A DNA stretch of 64,000 nucleotides from Pullilachnospira sp963929535 (lineage in GTDB: Bacteria; Bacillota; Clostridia; Lachnospirales; Lachnospiraceae). Below the pieces are notes generated by a model. The model did no database searches. It saw only the letters and a list, made by a program, of their open reading frames with translations, and had not been told where the DNA came from. A program made the position numbers and the translations under genes. Each line of letters starts with the position of its first letter. Positions within the stretch are counted from its first letter, which is position 1. Below are positions 15,938-24,061 of this stretch, one piece after another. Location of the stretch: the NCBI GenBank assembly GCA_963929535.1, contig CAWVIZ010000010.1:186001-250000 (forward strand). The letters are read 5' to 3'.

Positions 15938-17409
15938 AACGCCTGATACGAAGATCCATCAAATGGCAGATCATTGTTGCGTTTGTCAGTTTTATTCTGC
16001 TTACGATCCTGCTGGTGGTGCTTCTGAACGTGGGATTTTTGGAGAGATTTTATCTCAAGGATAAAGAAGACAAGCTGCTGAACGGCTACAACATGTTTTT
16101 CCAGGAAATGTCGGTATCCTCGGCGGTGGAGACCATCCAGTACTGCAATACAAACAATATCATTTTTATGATGACAGAGTTGGGCAATGTGGATGAAGAG
16201 CGGTATATTGGCAATGTCAGCCAGGAGGATCACAGAAGGATATCGGCCCGGCTGTTCGGTTATATGACCGGACTGGAAGGTCCGGTAGACCAGATCCTGG
16301 AGAAGACCGACAGTTATACCATCCAGTACAACCGGGATGATACCATGCAGATTGATTATCTGGAACTGTGGGGAACCATTGGGAACGATTATGCGTATAT
16401 TTTCCGGATTCCCTGGGAGAGTATTTCCGCAGGTGTGCGGGTGTCCAATCAGTTTTATCTGCTGATCGGCGGGGTGATGATCGTGCTGGGGGTGGGATTT
16501 GTCAGTCTTTTTGCCAGAAGGATCACAAAACCCCTGACGGAGCTGACTCAGCTTTCCCAGAGAATGGCGGATCTGGATTTTGATGCCAGATATACCAGCG
16601 GCGGAGAGGACGAGATCGGGATCCTGGGGCATAACTTCAACAGGATGACGGAGACGCTGGAACAGGTGATCTCTGAACTGAGAACGGCCAATAATGAGCT
16701 TCAGAAGGATATTGAAAAGAAGGAACAGATTGATGAGATGCGGAAGGAATTTCTCTCCAATGTATCTCATGAGCTGAAAACACCGATCGCTCTGATCCAG
16801 GGATATGCGGAGGGACTGCAGGAAAATATCAGCGATGACCCGGAAAGCAGGGCCTTCTACTGTGATGTGATCATAGACGAGGCATCTAAGATGAACCAGA
16901 TGGTGAAGAAGCTTCTGACTTTGAATCAGCTGGAGTTCGGCAATGACCAGGTGAATATGGAGCGGTTTGATCTGACGGCGCTGATCCAGGGGATCATCCA
17001 GTCTTCCCGGCTGCTGGCTGACCAGGCGGAAGCGGAGATCTTTTTCAGTCAGGAGGATCCGGTTTATGTCTGGGGCGATGAGTTCAAGGTGGAAGAGGTG
17101 CTTACAAACTATATCACCAACGCGATCCATTATGTAAAGAATGAGAAAAAAATAGAGATCCGGTGCATTCATGAGAACGGCCGGGTAAAGACCACGGTTT
17201 TCAACACCGGGGACGCTATTCCGGAGGAGGAACTGGATAAGATCTGGATAAAGTTCTACAAGGTTGACAAGGCCAGGACCAGGGAGTATGGCGGAAGCGG
17301 CATCGGTCTTTCCATTGTAAAGGCTATCATGGATTCCATGAACCAGGAGTGCGGAGTGACCAATTATGACAATGGCGTATCGTTCTGGTTTACACTGGAT
17401 GAGGGATAA
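15934..17409 (+). CDS. Sensor histidine kinase (PhoR/ResE-like)
   Basis: 491 residues. Two membrane helices (~12-33 and ~172-194) enclose a ~140-residue extracytoplasmic sensor domain without a recognised fold. A HAMP linker (RRITKPLTELTQLSQRMADL) follows, then the dimerisation/phospho-acceptor helix with His279 in FLSNVSHELKTPIALIQGYA. The ATPase domain has the N box (VEEVLTNYITNAIHY), G1 (VFNTGDAIPEEELDKIW) and G2 (GGSGIGLSIVKAIM) motifs. It pairs with the preceding PhoB-like regulator. Confidence 0.95.
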   Translation: MKRLIRRSIKWQIIVAFVSFILLTILLVVLLNVGFLERFYLKDKEDKLLNGYNMFFQEMSVSSAVETIQYCNTNNIIFMMTELGNVDEERYIGNVSQEDHRRISARLFGYMTGLEGPVDQILEKTDSYTIQYNRDDTMQIDYLELWGTIGNDYAYIFRIPWESISAGVRVSNQFYLLIGGVMIVLGVGFVSLFARRITKPLTELTQLSQRMADLDFDARYTSGGEDEIGILGHNFNRMTETLEQVISELRTANNELQKDIEKKEQIDEMRKEFLSNVSHELKTPIALIQGYAEGLQENISDDPESRAFYCDVIIDEASKMNQMVKKLLTLNQLEFGNDQVNMERFDLTALIQGIIQSSRLLADQAEAEIFFSQEDPVYVWGDEFKVEEVLTNYITNAIHYVKNEKKIEIRCIHENGRVKTTVFNTGDAIPEEELDKIWIKFYKVDKARTREYGGSGIGLSIVKAIMDSMNQECGVTNYDNGVSFWFTLDEG

Positions 17410-17418
17410 CAGTAAAGT

Positions 17419-17446
17419 CCCCTGCTGTCTGCAGCAGGGGGCTTTG
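17419..17446 (+). terminator. Terminator after the histidine kinase
   Basis: CCCCTGCTG and CAGCAGGGG arms with a 4-base loop, ten bases past the stop, followed by the weakly T-rich GCTTTG. Confidence 0.6.
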
Positions 17447-17465
17447 CCATTGTGAGGCAGATTTT

Positions 17466-17513
17466 CACTCCGTTCCGGTCGGCGCTAAGCGTGTGCCACT
17501 GGCACACAGCGCC
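17466..17513 (+). repeat. R2 repeat copy C
   Basis: 48 bp beginning CACTCCGTTCCGGTCGGCGC and containing GTGTGCCACTGGCACAC. Lies between the kinase terminator and the convergent LysR gene. Confidence 0.85.
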
Positions 17514-17580
17514 TCCAAATGGGGCACGGTTGGCTTGTTGTCTGCGGGAATTGCAGGAACGTGAGAGATACCGGGAGATA

Positions 17581-18504
17581 TCAGGAATGTACCAGGACAG
17601 AGGGGCAGGTACAGCTCAGATCTTCGGGATGACGGTATCGGCTGAGGATTTCCCGGAAACAGTCCATGGAAGGAGTCTGGAACTTGTTTTTGTGGTAGAC
17701 CAGACGGAAGCTTCGGTCCCATTCCCCATCGGGGTTGCGGATGGGATGGATCAGACCGGCCCGGATGTCATCAGCCAGAAGTCGGACGGACATAACGGCC
17801 AGACAGTTGTCGCGGATCACTGCCTGCCGGATAGTGGCGGGACAGTTGGCTTCCCAGCGGACTGTAAGTTTCAGACCGTGACGGGCAGCGAACTCCTCAA
17901 ACAGTGCCCGGGTGCCGCTTCCCTGTTCCCGCATGGCATAATCCTGTCCATCCAGGCTGGAAATGGGGATCTCCTTCTGGCGGGCGAAGGGGTGGGAGAG
18001 GCAGCATGCCATCACCAGATAATCTTCCACCATGGGAATGGTGATGAGATCAGGGGAATGGATCTCGCCTTCCACTACGGCCAGATCCAGCTGAGAGCGC
18101 AGCAGCATTTCCTCGATGGCATGGGTGTTGGTCACATGACAGACGGTGAGGGTCTGGGGCATACTCTGCTGAAAGTCCTGGAGAAGGGAGGGAAACAGGC
18201 AGGTTCCCACGGTGATGGAGGCTCCCAGGCGCAGTATCTCCTGGTGTTCTCCCGGCTTCATATCCCTCTCCAGCTGTTCAAAGTCCTGTATGACTTTCAG
18301 GGCATAGGCATACAGCTTTTTTCCTGCTTCTGTGATGTACAGCTTTTTGGAAAGGCGTTCAAACAGGCGGGCGCCGTAATGTTCTTCCAGCTCCCGGACG
18401 GCCTGGCTTACGGTGGGCTGAGACAGGTAGATATTGTCGGCCGCTTCGCTCATCTTGCCTGTTCGGGCCACTTCCACAAAAATTCTCAAATGGCGTATTG
18501 TCAT
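17581..18504 (-). CDS. LysR-family regulator (CysL/YeiE-like)
   Basis: 307 residues, ATG 18504 behind AGGAGG. The N-terminal winged HTH is clear: LRIFVEVARTGKMSEAADNI followed by YLSQPTVSQAVRELEEHYGA. The remaining ~210 residues form the effector-binding domain (LRLGASITVGTCLFPSLLQD; ELDLAVVEGEI-type loop; MREQGSGTRALFEEF). That last motif is typical of the CysL/CbbR group of LysR regulators. It is divergent from a thiol/sulfite redox operon, with a TCTATGA-TGT-TCATAGA palindrome between, so it probably controls that operon and itself. The inducer is unknown. Confidence 0.9.
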   Translation of the reverse strand: MTIRHLRIFVEVARTGKMSEAADNIYLSQPTVSQAVRELEEHYGARLFERLSKKLYITEAGKKLYAYALKVIQDFEQLERDMKPGEHQEILRLGASITVGTCLFPSLLQDFQQSMPQTLTVCHVTNTHAIEEMLLRSQLDLAVVEGEIHSPDLITIPMVEDYLVMACCLSHPFARQKEIPISSLDGQDYAMREQGSGTRALFEEFAARHGLKLTVRWEANCPATIRQAVIRDNCLAVMSVRLLADDIRAGLIHPIRNPDGEWDRSFRLVYHKNKFQTPSMDCFREILSRYRHPEDLSCTCPSVLVHS

Positions 18505-18532
18505 GGGTAGTCCTCCTGATCAATAGGTTTTG

Positions 18533-18549
18533 TCTATGATGTTCATAGA
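18533..18549. promoter_or_regulatory. Candidate LysR operator
   Basis: TCTATGA and TCATAGA are perfect 7-base inverted arms with a 3-base spacer, a T-N11-A type LysR box. It sits 29 bases upstream of the LysR start codon and 34 bases upstream of the -10 of the divergent operon. Confidence 0.6.
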
Positions 18550-18560
18550 ATTATATCACT

Positions 18561-18588
18561 TTTCATAAAGTTATTCCAGTGTTATAAT
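18561..18588 (+). promoter_or_regulatory. Probable promoter of the CoA-disulfide reductase operon
   Basis: A perfect TATAAT at 18583-18588 has only a poor -35 (TTTCAT at 18561-18566), as expected for an activator-dependent promoter. The LysR box is directly upstream. Confidence 0.55.
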
Positions 18589-18607
18589 GGACAGGATAAA
18601 AACAATC

Positions 18608-18799
18608 GTAACAGTTCAGCCTTCCGGCTTCACTGTTGCAAATGCATGCACACAGGCTGCGATTTTCGCAGCCTGGCGCCCGCAAATCTCGGGATCACGC
18701 TGCGAATGCAGCGTGATCTACACTCCGTTTCGGTCGGCGCTAACCGTGTGCCACTGGCACACAGCGCCCTCGCGGGATATTGGAAGGCTGAACTGTAAC
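18608..18799 (+). mobile_element. R1 MITE copy a, with nested R2 insertion
   Basis: 192 bp with terminal inverted repeats GTAACAGTTCAGCCTTCC (right end has one mismatch). It is flanked by the 8-bp direct repeat AAACAATC (18600-18607 and 18800-18807). Internal hairpins include CAGGCTGCGA/TCGCAGCCTG and CACGCTGC/GCAGCGTG. There is no coding capacity. Compared with copy b it is nearly identical except for ~49 extra bases holding an R2 unit. GTAA ends and 8-bp duplications are the IS66 signature, suggesting mobilisation by an IS66-type transposase. It lies in the 5' leader of the following gene. Confidence 0.85.
18721..18768 (+). repeat. R2 repeat copy D, nested inside R1
   Basis: 48 bp starting CACTCCGTTTCGGTCGGCGC, with GTGTGCCACTGGCACAC. 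It interrupts the R1 sequence between GCGTGA and CTCGCGGG, which are nearly adjacent in the other R1 copy. Confidence 0.85.
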
Positions 18800-18869
18800 A
18801 AACAATCGTAACAAAACAAACAACAGGGGCGAAGACAGCTGAACTGCTGCAGAAAAGGAGGATACAGAG

Positions 18870-20504
18870 GTGAAGGTATTAATCATCGGCGGTGTGGCGG
18901 CGGGAACAAAGGTTGCGGCCAAGCTGAAAAGAGAGGATTTTGGTATGGATGTGACGATCCTTACCATGGGAAAGGATATTTCCTATGCAGGCTGCGGACT
19001 GCCTTACTATGTGGGAGATGTGATCAGGGACAGGAGCCAGTTGATCGTGAATACGCCGGAGAGCTTTTCCCGGCTTACCGGTGTCCGGGTGATCACAGAG
19101 ACGGAGGCCGTGAAAGTAAACAGAGAGGAGAAGACGGTGGAGGCTGTCAGTACAGTGACAGGTGAGCGTTCCGTGTACAGCTATGATAAACTGGTGATCG
19201 CTACGGGGGCATCCCCCATCAAGCCTCCCCTGGATGGAATGGATCTGGAGGGCATTTATTTTATGAGGACTCCTCAGGATGCCATTGACCTGCGGGAGCG
19301 GATCCAGACCCAGGAGGTGAAGCGGGCCGTTGTGGTGGGCGGCGGATTCATCGGTCTGGAGGTTGCGGAAAACCTGCTGTCCCAGGGGGTGAAGGTTTCT
19401 GTGATCGATATGGCTGAGCATGTACTGCCGGGATTTGATTCGGAGATGGCGGAATACGTGGAGAATCATCTGGCGGATGCGGGGATCATGACTTTCACAG
19501 GAACGAAGCTGGAGGGATTTCTGGGGGATGGAAAGCTCCAGAAGGTGCAGACCAGCCGCCGGGCCATGAAGGCGGATATCGCTGTGCTCTCCATCGGTAT
19601 CCGGGCCAACACGGGATTTCTGGCGGATTCCGGCATTGAGCTTGCGCCCAACCGGACGGTGAAGGTAAACCAGTATCTGCAGACCAACGATGAGGATATC
19701 TATGCGATAGGTGACTGCGCGATGGTGACCAACCGGGAGACAGGACAGCCGGCATGGTCCCCCATGGGATCCTCAGCCAACATAGAAGGACGTCTGGCGG
19801 CGGAGAATATTGCCGGAAAGAAGCTGGCCTATCCGGGAGTTCTGGGAACTGCCGTCTGCAAACTCCCGGGACTGAATGCGGGCCGTACGGGTCTTGGCGT
19901 GGAGCAGGCCAAGGCTGCAGGCTATGATCCGGTAAGCGTGGTGTCTGTGGTGGACGATAAAGCACATTATTATCCGGGAGCCGGATCCTTTATCGTGAAG
20001 ATGGTGGCCGATAAGACCAGCAGAAAGTTTCTGGGGATTCAGGTGTTGGGACCGGGTGCTGTGGACAAAATGGTGGATATCGGAGTGACAGCCCTGACGC
20101 TGGGGGCATCCATCGATGATCTGGAGAATATGGATCTGGCGTACGCGCCTCCGTTTTCCACTGCGATCCATCCCTTTGTACATACGGTGAATATCCTGGT
20201 GAATAAGATGAGCGGGGCATTCGAGACCATGACTCCTGAAGAATTTGCCGCAGGAGGTGCAGAAGGGTACCAGATCGTGGATGCGGCTATCCAGCCCTCA
20301 CTGAAGAACGCTCCATATATGGATCTGACCAAGATTCAGGGACCGGTGGACGGATTCGACAGGGACGCAAAGCTGCTTCTGGTATGTACCAAGGGAAAAC
20401 GTGCCTACATGGTACAAAACCGGCTGAAATACTTTGGATATACCAATACCAGAGTGCTGGAGGGCGGCACCGCCTTTAATGAGGTGGAGGAAGAGGATCA
20501 ATAA
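18870..20504 (+). CDS. CoA-disulfide reductase/NADH oxidase-like flavoprotein fused to rhodanese domain
   Basis: 544 residues, GTG 18870 with AAAGGAGG upstream. The N-terminal ~450 residues are a FAD/NAD(P)H-dependent pyridine nucleotide-disulfide oxidoreductase: FAD motif IIGGVAAGTKVAAKL, the single active-site Cys42 in SYAGCGLPYY (characteristic of CoA-disulfide reductase), NAD(P)H motif VVGGGFIGLEVAENL and the second FAD motif DIYAIGDCA. The C-terminal ~80 residues form a rhodanese-like domain with the active loop Cys506-Thr-Lys-Gly-Lys-Arg. Fusions of this kind reduce CoA persulfide, polysulfide or disulfide; which one applies here is not decidable. The next gene is a sulfite-reductase-like protein, so a sulfur redox role is likely. 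Confidence 0.9.
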   Translation: MKVLIIGGVAAGTKVAAKLKREDFGMDVTILTMGKDISYAGCGLPYYVGDVIRDRSQLIVNTPESFSRLTGVRVITETEAVKVNREEKTVEAVSTVTGERSVYSYDKLVIATGASPIKPPLDGMDLEGIYFMRTPQDAIDLRERIQTQEVKRAVVVGGGFIGLEVAENLLSQGVKVSVIDMAEHVLPGFDSEMAEYVENHLADAGIMTFTGTKLEGFLGDGKLQKVQTSRRAMKADIAVLSIGIRANTGFLADSGIELAPNRTVKVNQYLQTNDEDIYAIGDCAMVTNRETGQPAWSPMGSSANIEGRLAAENIAGKKLAYPGVLGTAVCKLPGLNAGRTGLGVEQAKAAGYDPVSVVSVVDDKAHYYPGAGSFIVKMVADKTSRKFLGIQVLGPGAVDKMVDIGVTALTLGASIDDLENMDLAYAPPFSTAIHPFVHTVNILVNKMSGAFETMTPEEFAAGGAEGYQIVDAAIQPSLKNAPYMDLTKIQGPVDGFDRDAKLLLVCTKGKRAYMVQNRLKYFGYTNTRVLEGGTAFNEVEEEDQ

Positions 20505-20536
20505 ATAATAGTATACATGATACAGGAGGAAATCAT

Positions 20537-21490
20537 ATGGCAACGTTAACCATCAGTCCGGAAGAGGAAAAAAGAGTAAAGGCAATGGGATTTTTGAGCA
20601 ACAAAGGAACGGATAATTTTTCCGGAAGAATCATTACTGTGAACGGAAAGATCACCGCTCAGCAGCACAGAGTGATCGCGGAAGCTGCTGAGAAGTTTGG
20701 AAACGGCACGGTGACCCTGACCACCAGACTTACCATCGAGGTGCCGGGAATTCCCTTCGAAAAGATTCCGGAGTTCCAGGAGTATATCGGGAAGGCAGGT
20801 CTGGTTACCGGGGGAACCGGTTCCGTGGTACGTCCGGTAGTGTCCTGTAAGGGAACCACCTGCCAGTATGGGCTGATCGATACCTTTGATCTGTCTCAGA
20901 AGATCCATGAGAGATTTTATCTGGGCTATCACACTGTAAAGCTGCCCCACAAGTTTAAGATCGCGGTGGGCGGATGTCCCAACAACTGTGTGAAGCCGGA
21001 TCTGAACGATATGGGCATCATCGGCCAGCTGATCCCCAACTACGATGAGGACGAGTGCAATGGCTGTAAGAAATGTTCCGTGGTGACAGCATGTCCCGTG
21101 GGAGCAGCCAAACTGGAGGACGGTCTGATGCAGATCGATCCCGAAATCTGCAATCACTGCGGCCGGTGCGTGGGAAAATGCCGTTTTGACGCCATTGAGA
21201 ATGGAACAAGAGGGTATAAGATCTACATCGGCGGCCGTTGGGGCAAGAAAGTGGCCCAGGGCCGCGCCCTTGGAAAGATCTTCCGGACAGAGGAGGAAGT
21301 GATGGATGTGGTGGAAAAAGCGCTTCTGCTGTTCAGAGAGCAGGGAAAGACAGGAGAGCGGTTCTCCCAGACCATCGAGCGGCTGGGATTTGAGAACGTG
21401 GAAGCTCAGCTTCTGTCCAACGACCTGCTGGAGAGAAAGCAGGAGATCCTGGATGCCCAGCTTCATCTGACGGGAGGAGCTACCTGCTGA
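20537..21490 (+). CDS. Small sirohaem-type sulfite/nitrite reductase with ferredoxin domain
   Basis: 317 residues, ATG 20537 behind AGGAGG. It begins with a nitrite/sulfite reductase ferredoxin-like half domain (residues ~25-90), then cysteines 104/109 and 147/151 (the second pair in KIAVGGCPNNCVKPDLNDMG) that bind the coupled [4Fe-4S]-sirohaem, then two ferredoxin motifs: C174-C177-C180-C186P and C205-C208-C211-C215. This is the architecture of the AsrC/dsr-like small sulfite reductases of anaerobes. No AsrA or AsrB is adjacent; the preceding flavoprotein could be the electron donor (inference). The first cysteine pair has four intervening residues rather than the common five. Confidence 0.85.
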   Translation: MATLTISPEEEKRVKAMGFLSNKGTDNFSGRIITVNGKITAQQHRVIAEAAEKFGNGTVTLTTRLTIEVPGIPFEKIPEFQEYIGKAGLVTGGTGSVVRPVVSCKGTTCQYGLIDTFDLSQKIHERFYLGYHTVKLPHKFKIAVGGCPNNCVKPDLNDMGIIGQLIPNYDEDECNGCKKCSVVTACPVGAAKLEDGLMQIDPEICNHCGRCVGKCRFDAIENGTRGYKIYIGGRWGKKVAQGRALGKIFRTEEEVMDVVEKALLLFREQGKTGERFSQTIERLGFENVEAQLLSNDLLERKQEILDAQLHLTGGATC

Positions 21491-21625
21491 TCAGACAGTG
21501 AATACAGAAAAGTGAGAAGGAAAGGACTGCGTCCTGCGCCGGCAGAAGCGGAGCGCAGTCCCCGCTGTATCCGCAGCGGTATCCCCTATGAAAAAACGTA
21601 CCGTATTTATCCTAAAATACGGCAA

Positions 21626-21671
21626 AAGGCTGAGGTATCCCGAAATGCCGGGAGCCTCAGCCTTTGCGACC
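21626..21671. terminator. Bidirectional terminator between reductase and integrase
   Basis: AAGGCTGAGG...CCTCAGCCTT hairpin (with TCCCG/CGGGA inner pairing) followed by GCGACCCTTTTTTT on the + strand and preceded by A-rich sequence serving the minus strand less well. Two GC-rich inverted repeats (GGACTGCG/CGCAGTCC near 21524-21560; CCGTATTT/AAATACGG near 21601-21622) precede it. Confidence 0.7.
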
Positions 21672-21688
21672 CTTTTTTTGACCATCAA

Positions 21689-22819
21689 TTATTTCAAATC
21701 CATCACCTGATTTAAATAGCTGCGCTTTTTGGTATTGTTGCAGTGGACATAGATATCCAGAGTAGTTCTGGTGGAAGCGTGTCCCAGGATTTCCGATAAT
21801 GCCTTGATATCAAAACCGTATTCGATCCATCGGCTGGACAGCTGGTGTCTCATGGCATGGATATTTACCGGAGTGATATCGCAGCGTTTCAGAAGCCGTT
21901 GGTAACGCCGCTGTACAGTCCTGGGTTCCATACACTTCTGGGTACCGGTAAGCAGATAGATTCCATCTTCTCTTCTGTAATCAAGAGCTTTTTGGATGAT
22001 CAGATCCGGCAGAGGGATCTGACGGATGGAAGAGACAGACTTGGGAGTTCCGATAAGCAGGCGAGTCCTTTGACCGGATGCCCCGGGAAGATATTCCGGA
22101 TTCTCGATCCGGGTCACTGTCCGGTTGATGGTCAGATTTCCACTATGAAAATCAATATCCTCCCAGCGAAGTCCGCAGAGTTCCCCGATCCGGATTCCGG
22201 TATACATACACAGCAATATTCCAAATTCAAAGGGCTTCTGACTCTGTTCCAGATAGCCGCTCAGTTTTCGGTAATCGGAGAGGGGCATAACCCTGGGCTG
22301 GGATTTTGGAGAAGCGATCTTGGGAAAATGAAGGGTCTCTTCCGGAAAACAGTGATGCTGCTCAGCGAAACGCAGGATATTTTTCAGGATTCCCAGGATC
22401 ACCTTGACAGTCCCAGGCTTCTTTCCTTTCTGCAAAAGCTGTGCGGCATATTCCGCTATCAGAGCATTATCCAGCCGGCGGATGACAACGTCCCCGAAAT
22501 CCGGAAAGATATGATTTTTTAATATGAGATAATAATTGGAATAAGTAGTATCTTTTACTCTGGTTCTGGTTTCCTCCAGCCAAAGCTCTCCCGCAGTTCT
22601 TATAGTAAGACATTCCCTGGACACAGCGGGCTTACGTCCTGTATCCTGTTCCCTGATCATATGGATCAGCATTTCCCGTTTCTTTTCCTTTACTTCTCTG
22701 TATGTACGCGCATACAGATATCCGTAACGGATATGCCCATTCTGATCCCGTCCCTTTTTATACCGTGCTTCCCACCGTCCATCCTGTCTTTTTCTGATGT
22801 TTTCACCTTTTCTTGCCAT
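21689..22819 (-). CDS. Tyrosine recombinase/phage-type integrase
   Basis: 376 residues, ATG 22819 with AGGAGG upstream. Domain order: a short basic arm-binding domain (AP2-like, residues 1-50, RKRQDGRWEARYKKGRDQNG), a SAM-like core-binding domain (~70-165), and the catalytic domain with Arg210 (YTGIRIGELCGLRW), Lys260, His321-x-x-Arg324, His347 (GHAST) and nucleophile Tyr357 (LDIYVHC). All catalytic residues are present, so it should be active. No excisionase, phage or conjugation genes are near; it sits alone between core genes. It could be an orphan left by an excised element or a domesticated switch enzyme. Confidence 0.92.
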   Translation of the reverse strand: MARKGENIRKRQDGRWEARYKKGRDQNGHIRYGYLYARTYREVKEKKREMLIHMIREQDTGRKPAVSRECLTIRTAGELWLEETRTRVKDTTYSNYYLILKNHIFPDFGDVVIRRLDNALIAEYAAQLLQKGKKPGTVKVILGILKNILRFAEQHHCFPEETLHFPKIASPKSQPRVMPLSDYRKLSGYLEQSQKPFEFGILLCMYTGIRIGELCGLRWEDIDFHSGNLTINRTVTRIENPEYLPGASGQRTRLLIGTPKSVSSIRQIPLPDLIIQKALDYRREDGIYLLTGTQKCMEPRTVQRRYQRLLKRCDITPVNIHAMRHQLSSRWIEYGFDIKALSEILGHASTRTTLDIYVHCNNTKKRSYLNQVMDLK

Positions 22820-23128
22820 TAAATGTCCTCCTTCTTAAGTTTTGACCATTTTCATGACCACTATTTTACAGGATTTAAGAAAAATCACAGCCTTATTCGT
22901 ATGCAATTTAAAAAATTTGTGGGAAAGCCGGAAGAATATCCGGATAATTGAAATGAATTTTAAAATTTCCAAACTTTTCAGATGACAAAAACGCCTATAG
23001 ATTATGGGAATTTTCTATGAAACGCAGAGCGATCAGGCAGACATTTCCCTTGCACGGAATCCTCCCGGTATGTTATCCTGAAACCAGGAGGATTTTTCTT
23101 ACATATCCCCCGGAAAGGATGTGACCCT
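22820..23128. other. AT-rich gap with one terminator-like hairpin
   Basis: No gene seen. ATCCTCC (23059-23065) pairs with GGAGGAT (23087-23093), followed by TTTTCTT: a terminator-like structure on the + strand just before the Rpn-like pseudogene. The rest is AT-rich and probably contains the integrase promoter on the minus strand. Confidence 0.45.
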
Positions 23129-23861
23129 GTGAATACAGAAACGCAGCTTGCGAGAATGATCAGAGTCACAAAAGATAAGGCAAGATATGACAGCCAGGTA
23201 AAGAAGCTTCTTGCGAACAGGGCGATCCTGGCCTGGATCTTGAAAACATGTACAGAAGAGTTTGCCCCGTACAGCCCCCGGGAGATTGAGGACTGTATCC
23301 TGGGGGAACCGGTGATCTCCCGGCAGCCGGTAGATCCGGATGAAGCAGCCGGGGAGGAATCGTATCTGGATGGTGATACTCACCCTTGGCGAGACGGCGG
23401 TGTACGGGGAACCGGACACATCCGGAAAGGATTCGGATCTGATGGAAGCGGTTATTGTGAATTTGGGGGAGGGTCAGAAATATGTGGACAATCCGATCCT
23501 GCGCCTGATGAACGTGCTGCTTGCGGGAGACGTGGATATACAGAAGAAACAAAGGGTGATGGAAGAGGAATTCCATATAGCGATGACCAGGGAAATGAAA
23601 ACGGAGGTGGAAAGCTTGTGTAATCTGAGTGAAGGGATCTACAACAAAGGATACAGGATTGGTGTTGAGCAAGGGATCGAGCAAGGGATTGAGCAAGGAA
23701 TTGAGCAAGGGATTGAGCAGGGAATTAAGCAGGGGATCGAAGGAGTGGTAGACATCCTTCGGGAGGCGGGCTTTGAGGACCGTCAGATCATAGAACGCAT
23801 CAGAAAACGGTATGATCTTACCCTGGAGGAAGCAGAAAAGTATGTGCTTGCCCGGGTGTGA
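23129..23861 (+). pseudogene. Rpn/PD-(D/E)XK transposase-like gene, internally deleted and frameshifted
   Basis: The first frame (GTG 23129, AAAGGA upstream) gives the conserved start of clostridial Rpn-type proteins, DSQVKKLLANRAILAWILKT, up to RQPVDPDEA (about residue 75). The family C-terminal half then continues in another frame from ~23345 (MVILTLGE..., LMNVLLAGDVDIQKKQRVME, MKTEVESLCNLSEG). About 150 residues with the nuclease core seem to be missing at the junction. The tail is a tandem repeat of the unit GIEQ (six copies, 12-nt period, 23667-23740) followed by a helical end. The protein is surely not made full length. Confidence 0.7.
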
Positions 23862-23918
23862 GCTGCAGCTTTAGCCTGCGCTGGCGTTTCGGGATAATCG
23901 CAGTGACGGAGAATATGG

Positions 23919-24061
23919 GTAACAGTTCAGCCTTCCAATATCCCGCGAGGTGTCACGCTGCATTCGCAGCGTGATCCCGAGATTTGCGGGCGCCAGGCTG
24001 CGAAAATCGCAGCCTGTGTGCATGCATTTGTAACAGTGAAGCCGGAAGGCTGAACTGTTAC
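23919..24061 (-). mobile_element. R1 MITE copy b, uninterrupted
   Basis: 143 bp with perfect 18-bp terminal inverted repeats GTAACAGTTCAGCCTTCC and an 8-bp direct repeat GAATATGG (23911-23918 and 24062-24069). Opposite orientation to copy a. The 32 bases at one end are themselves a palindrome-like hairpin (GTAACAGT...ACTGTTAC), a form that also occurs alone at 43428-43459. Confidence 0.88.

Noticed and set aside
17452..18510. Long + strand frame across the LysR gene
   Set aside because: Shadow of the LysR coding sequence; the LysR frame has clear motifs and a ribosome-binding site.
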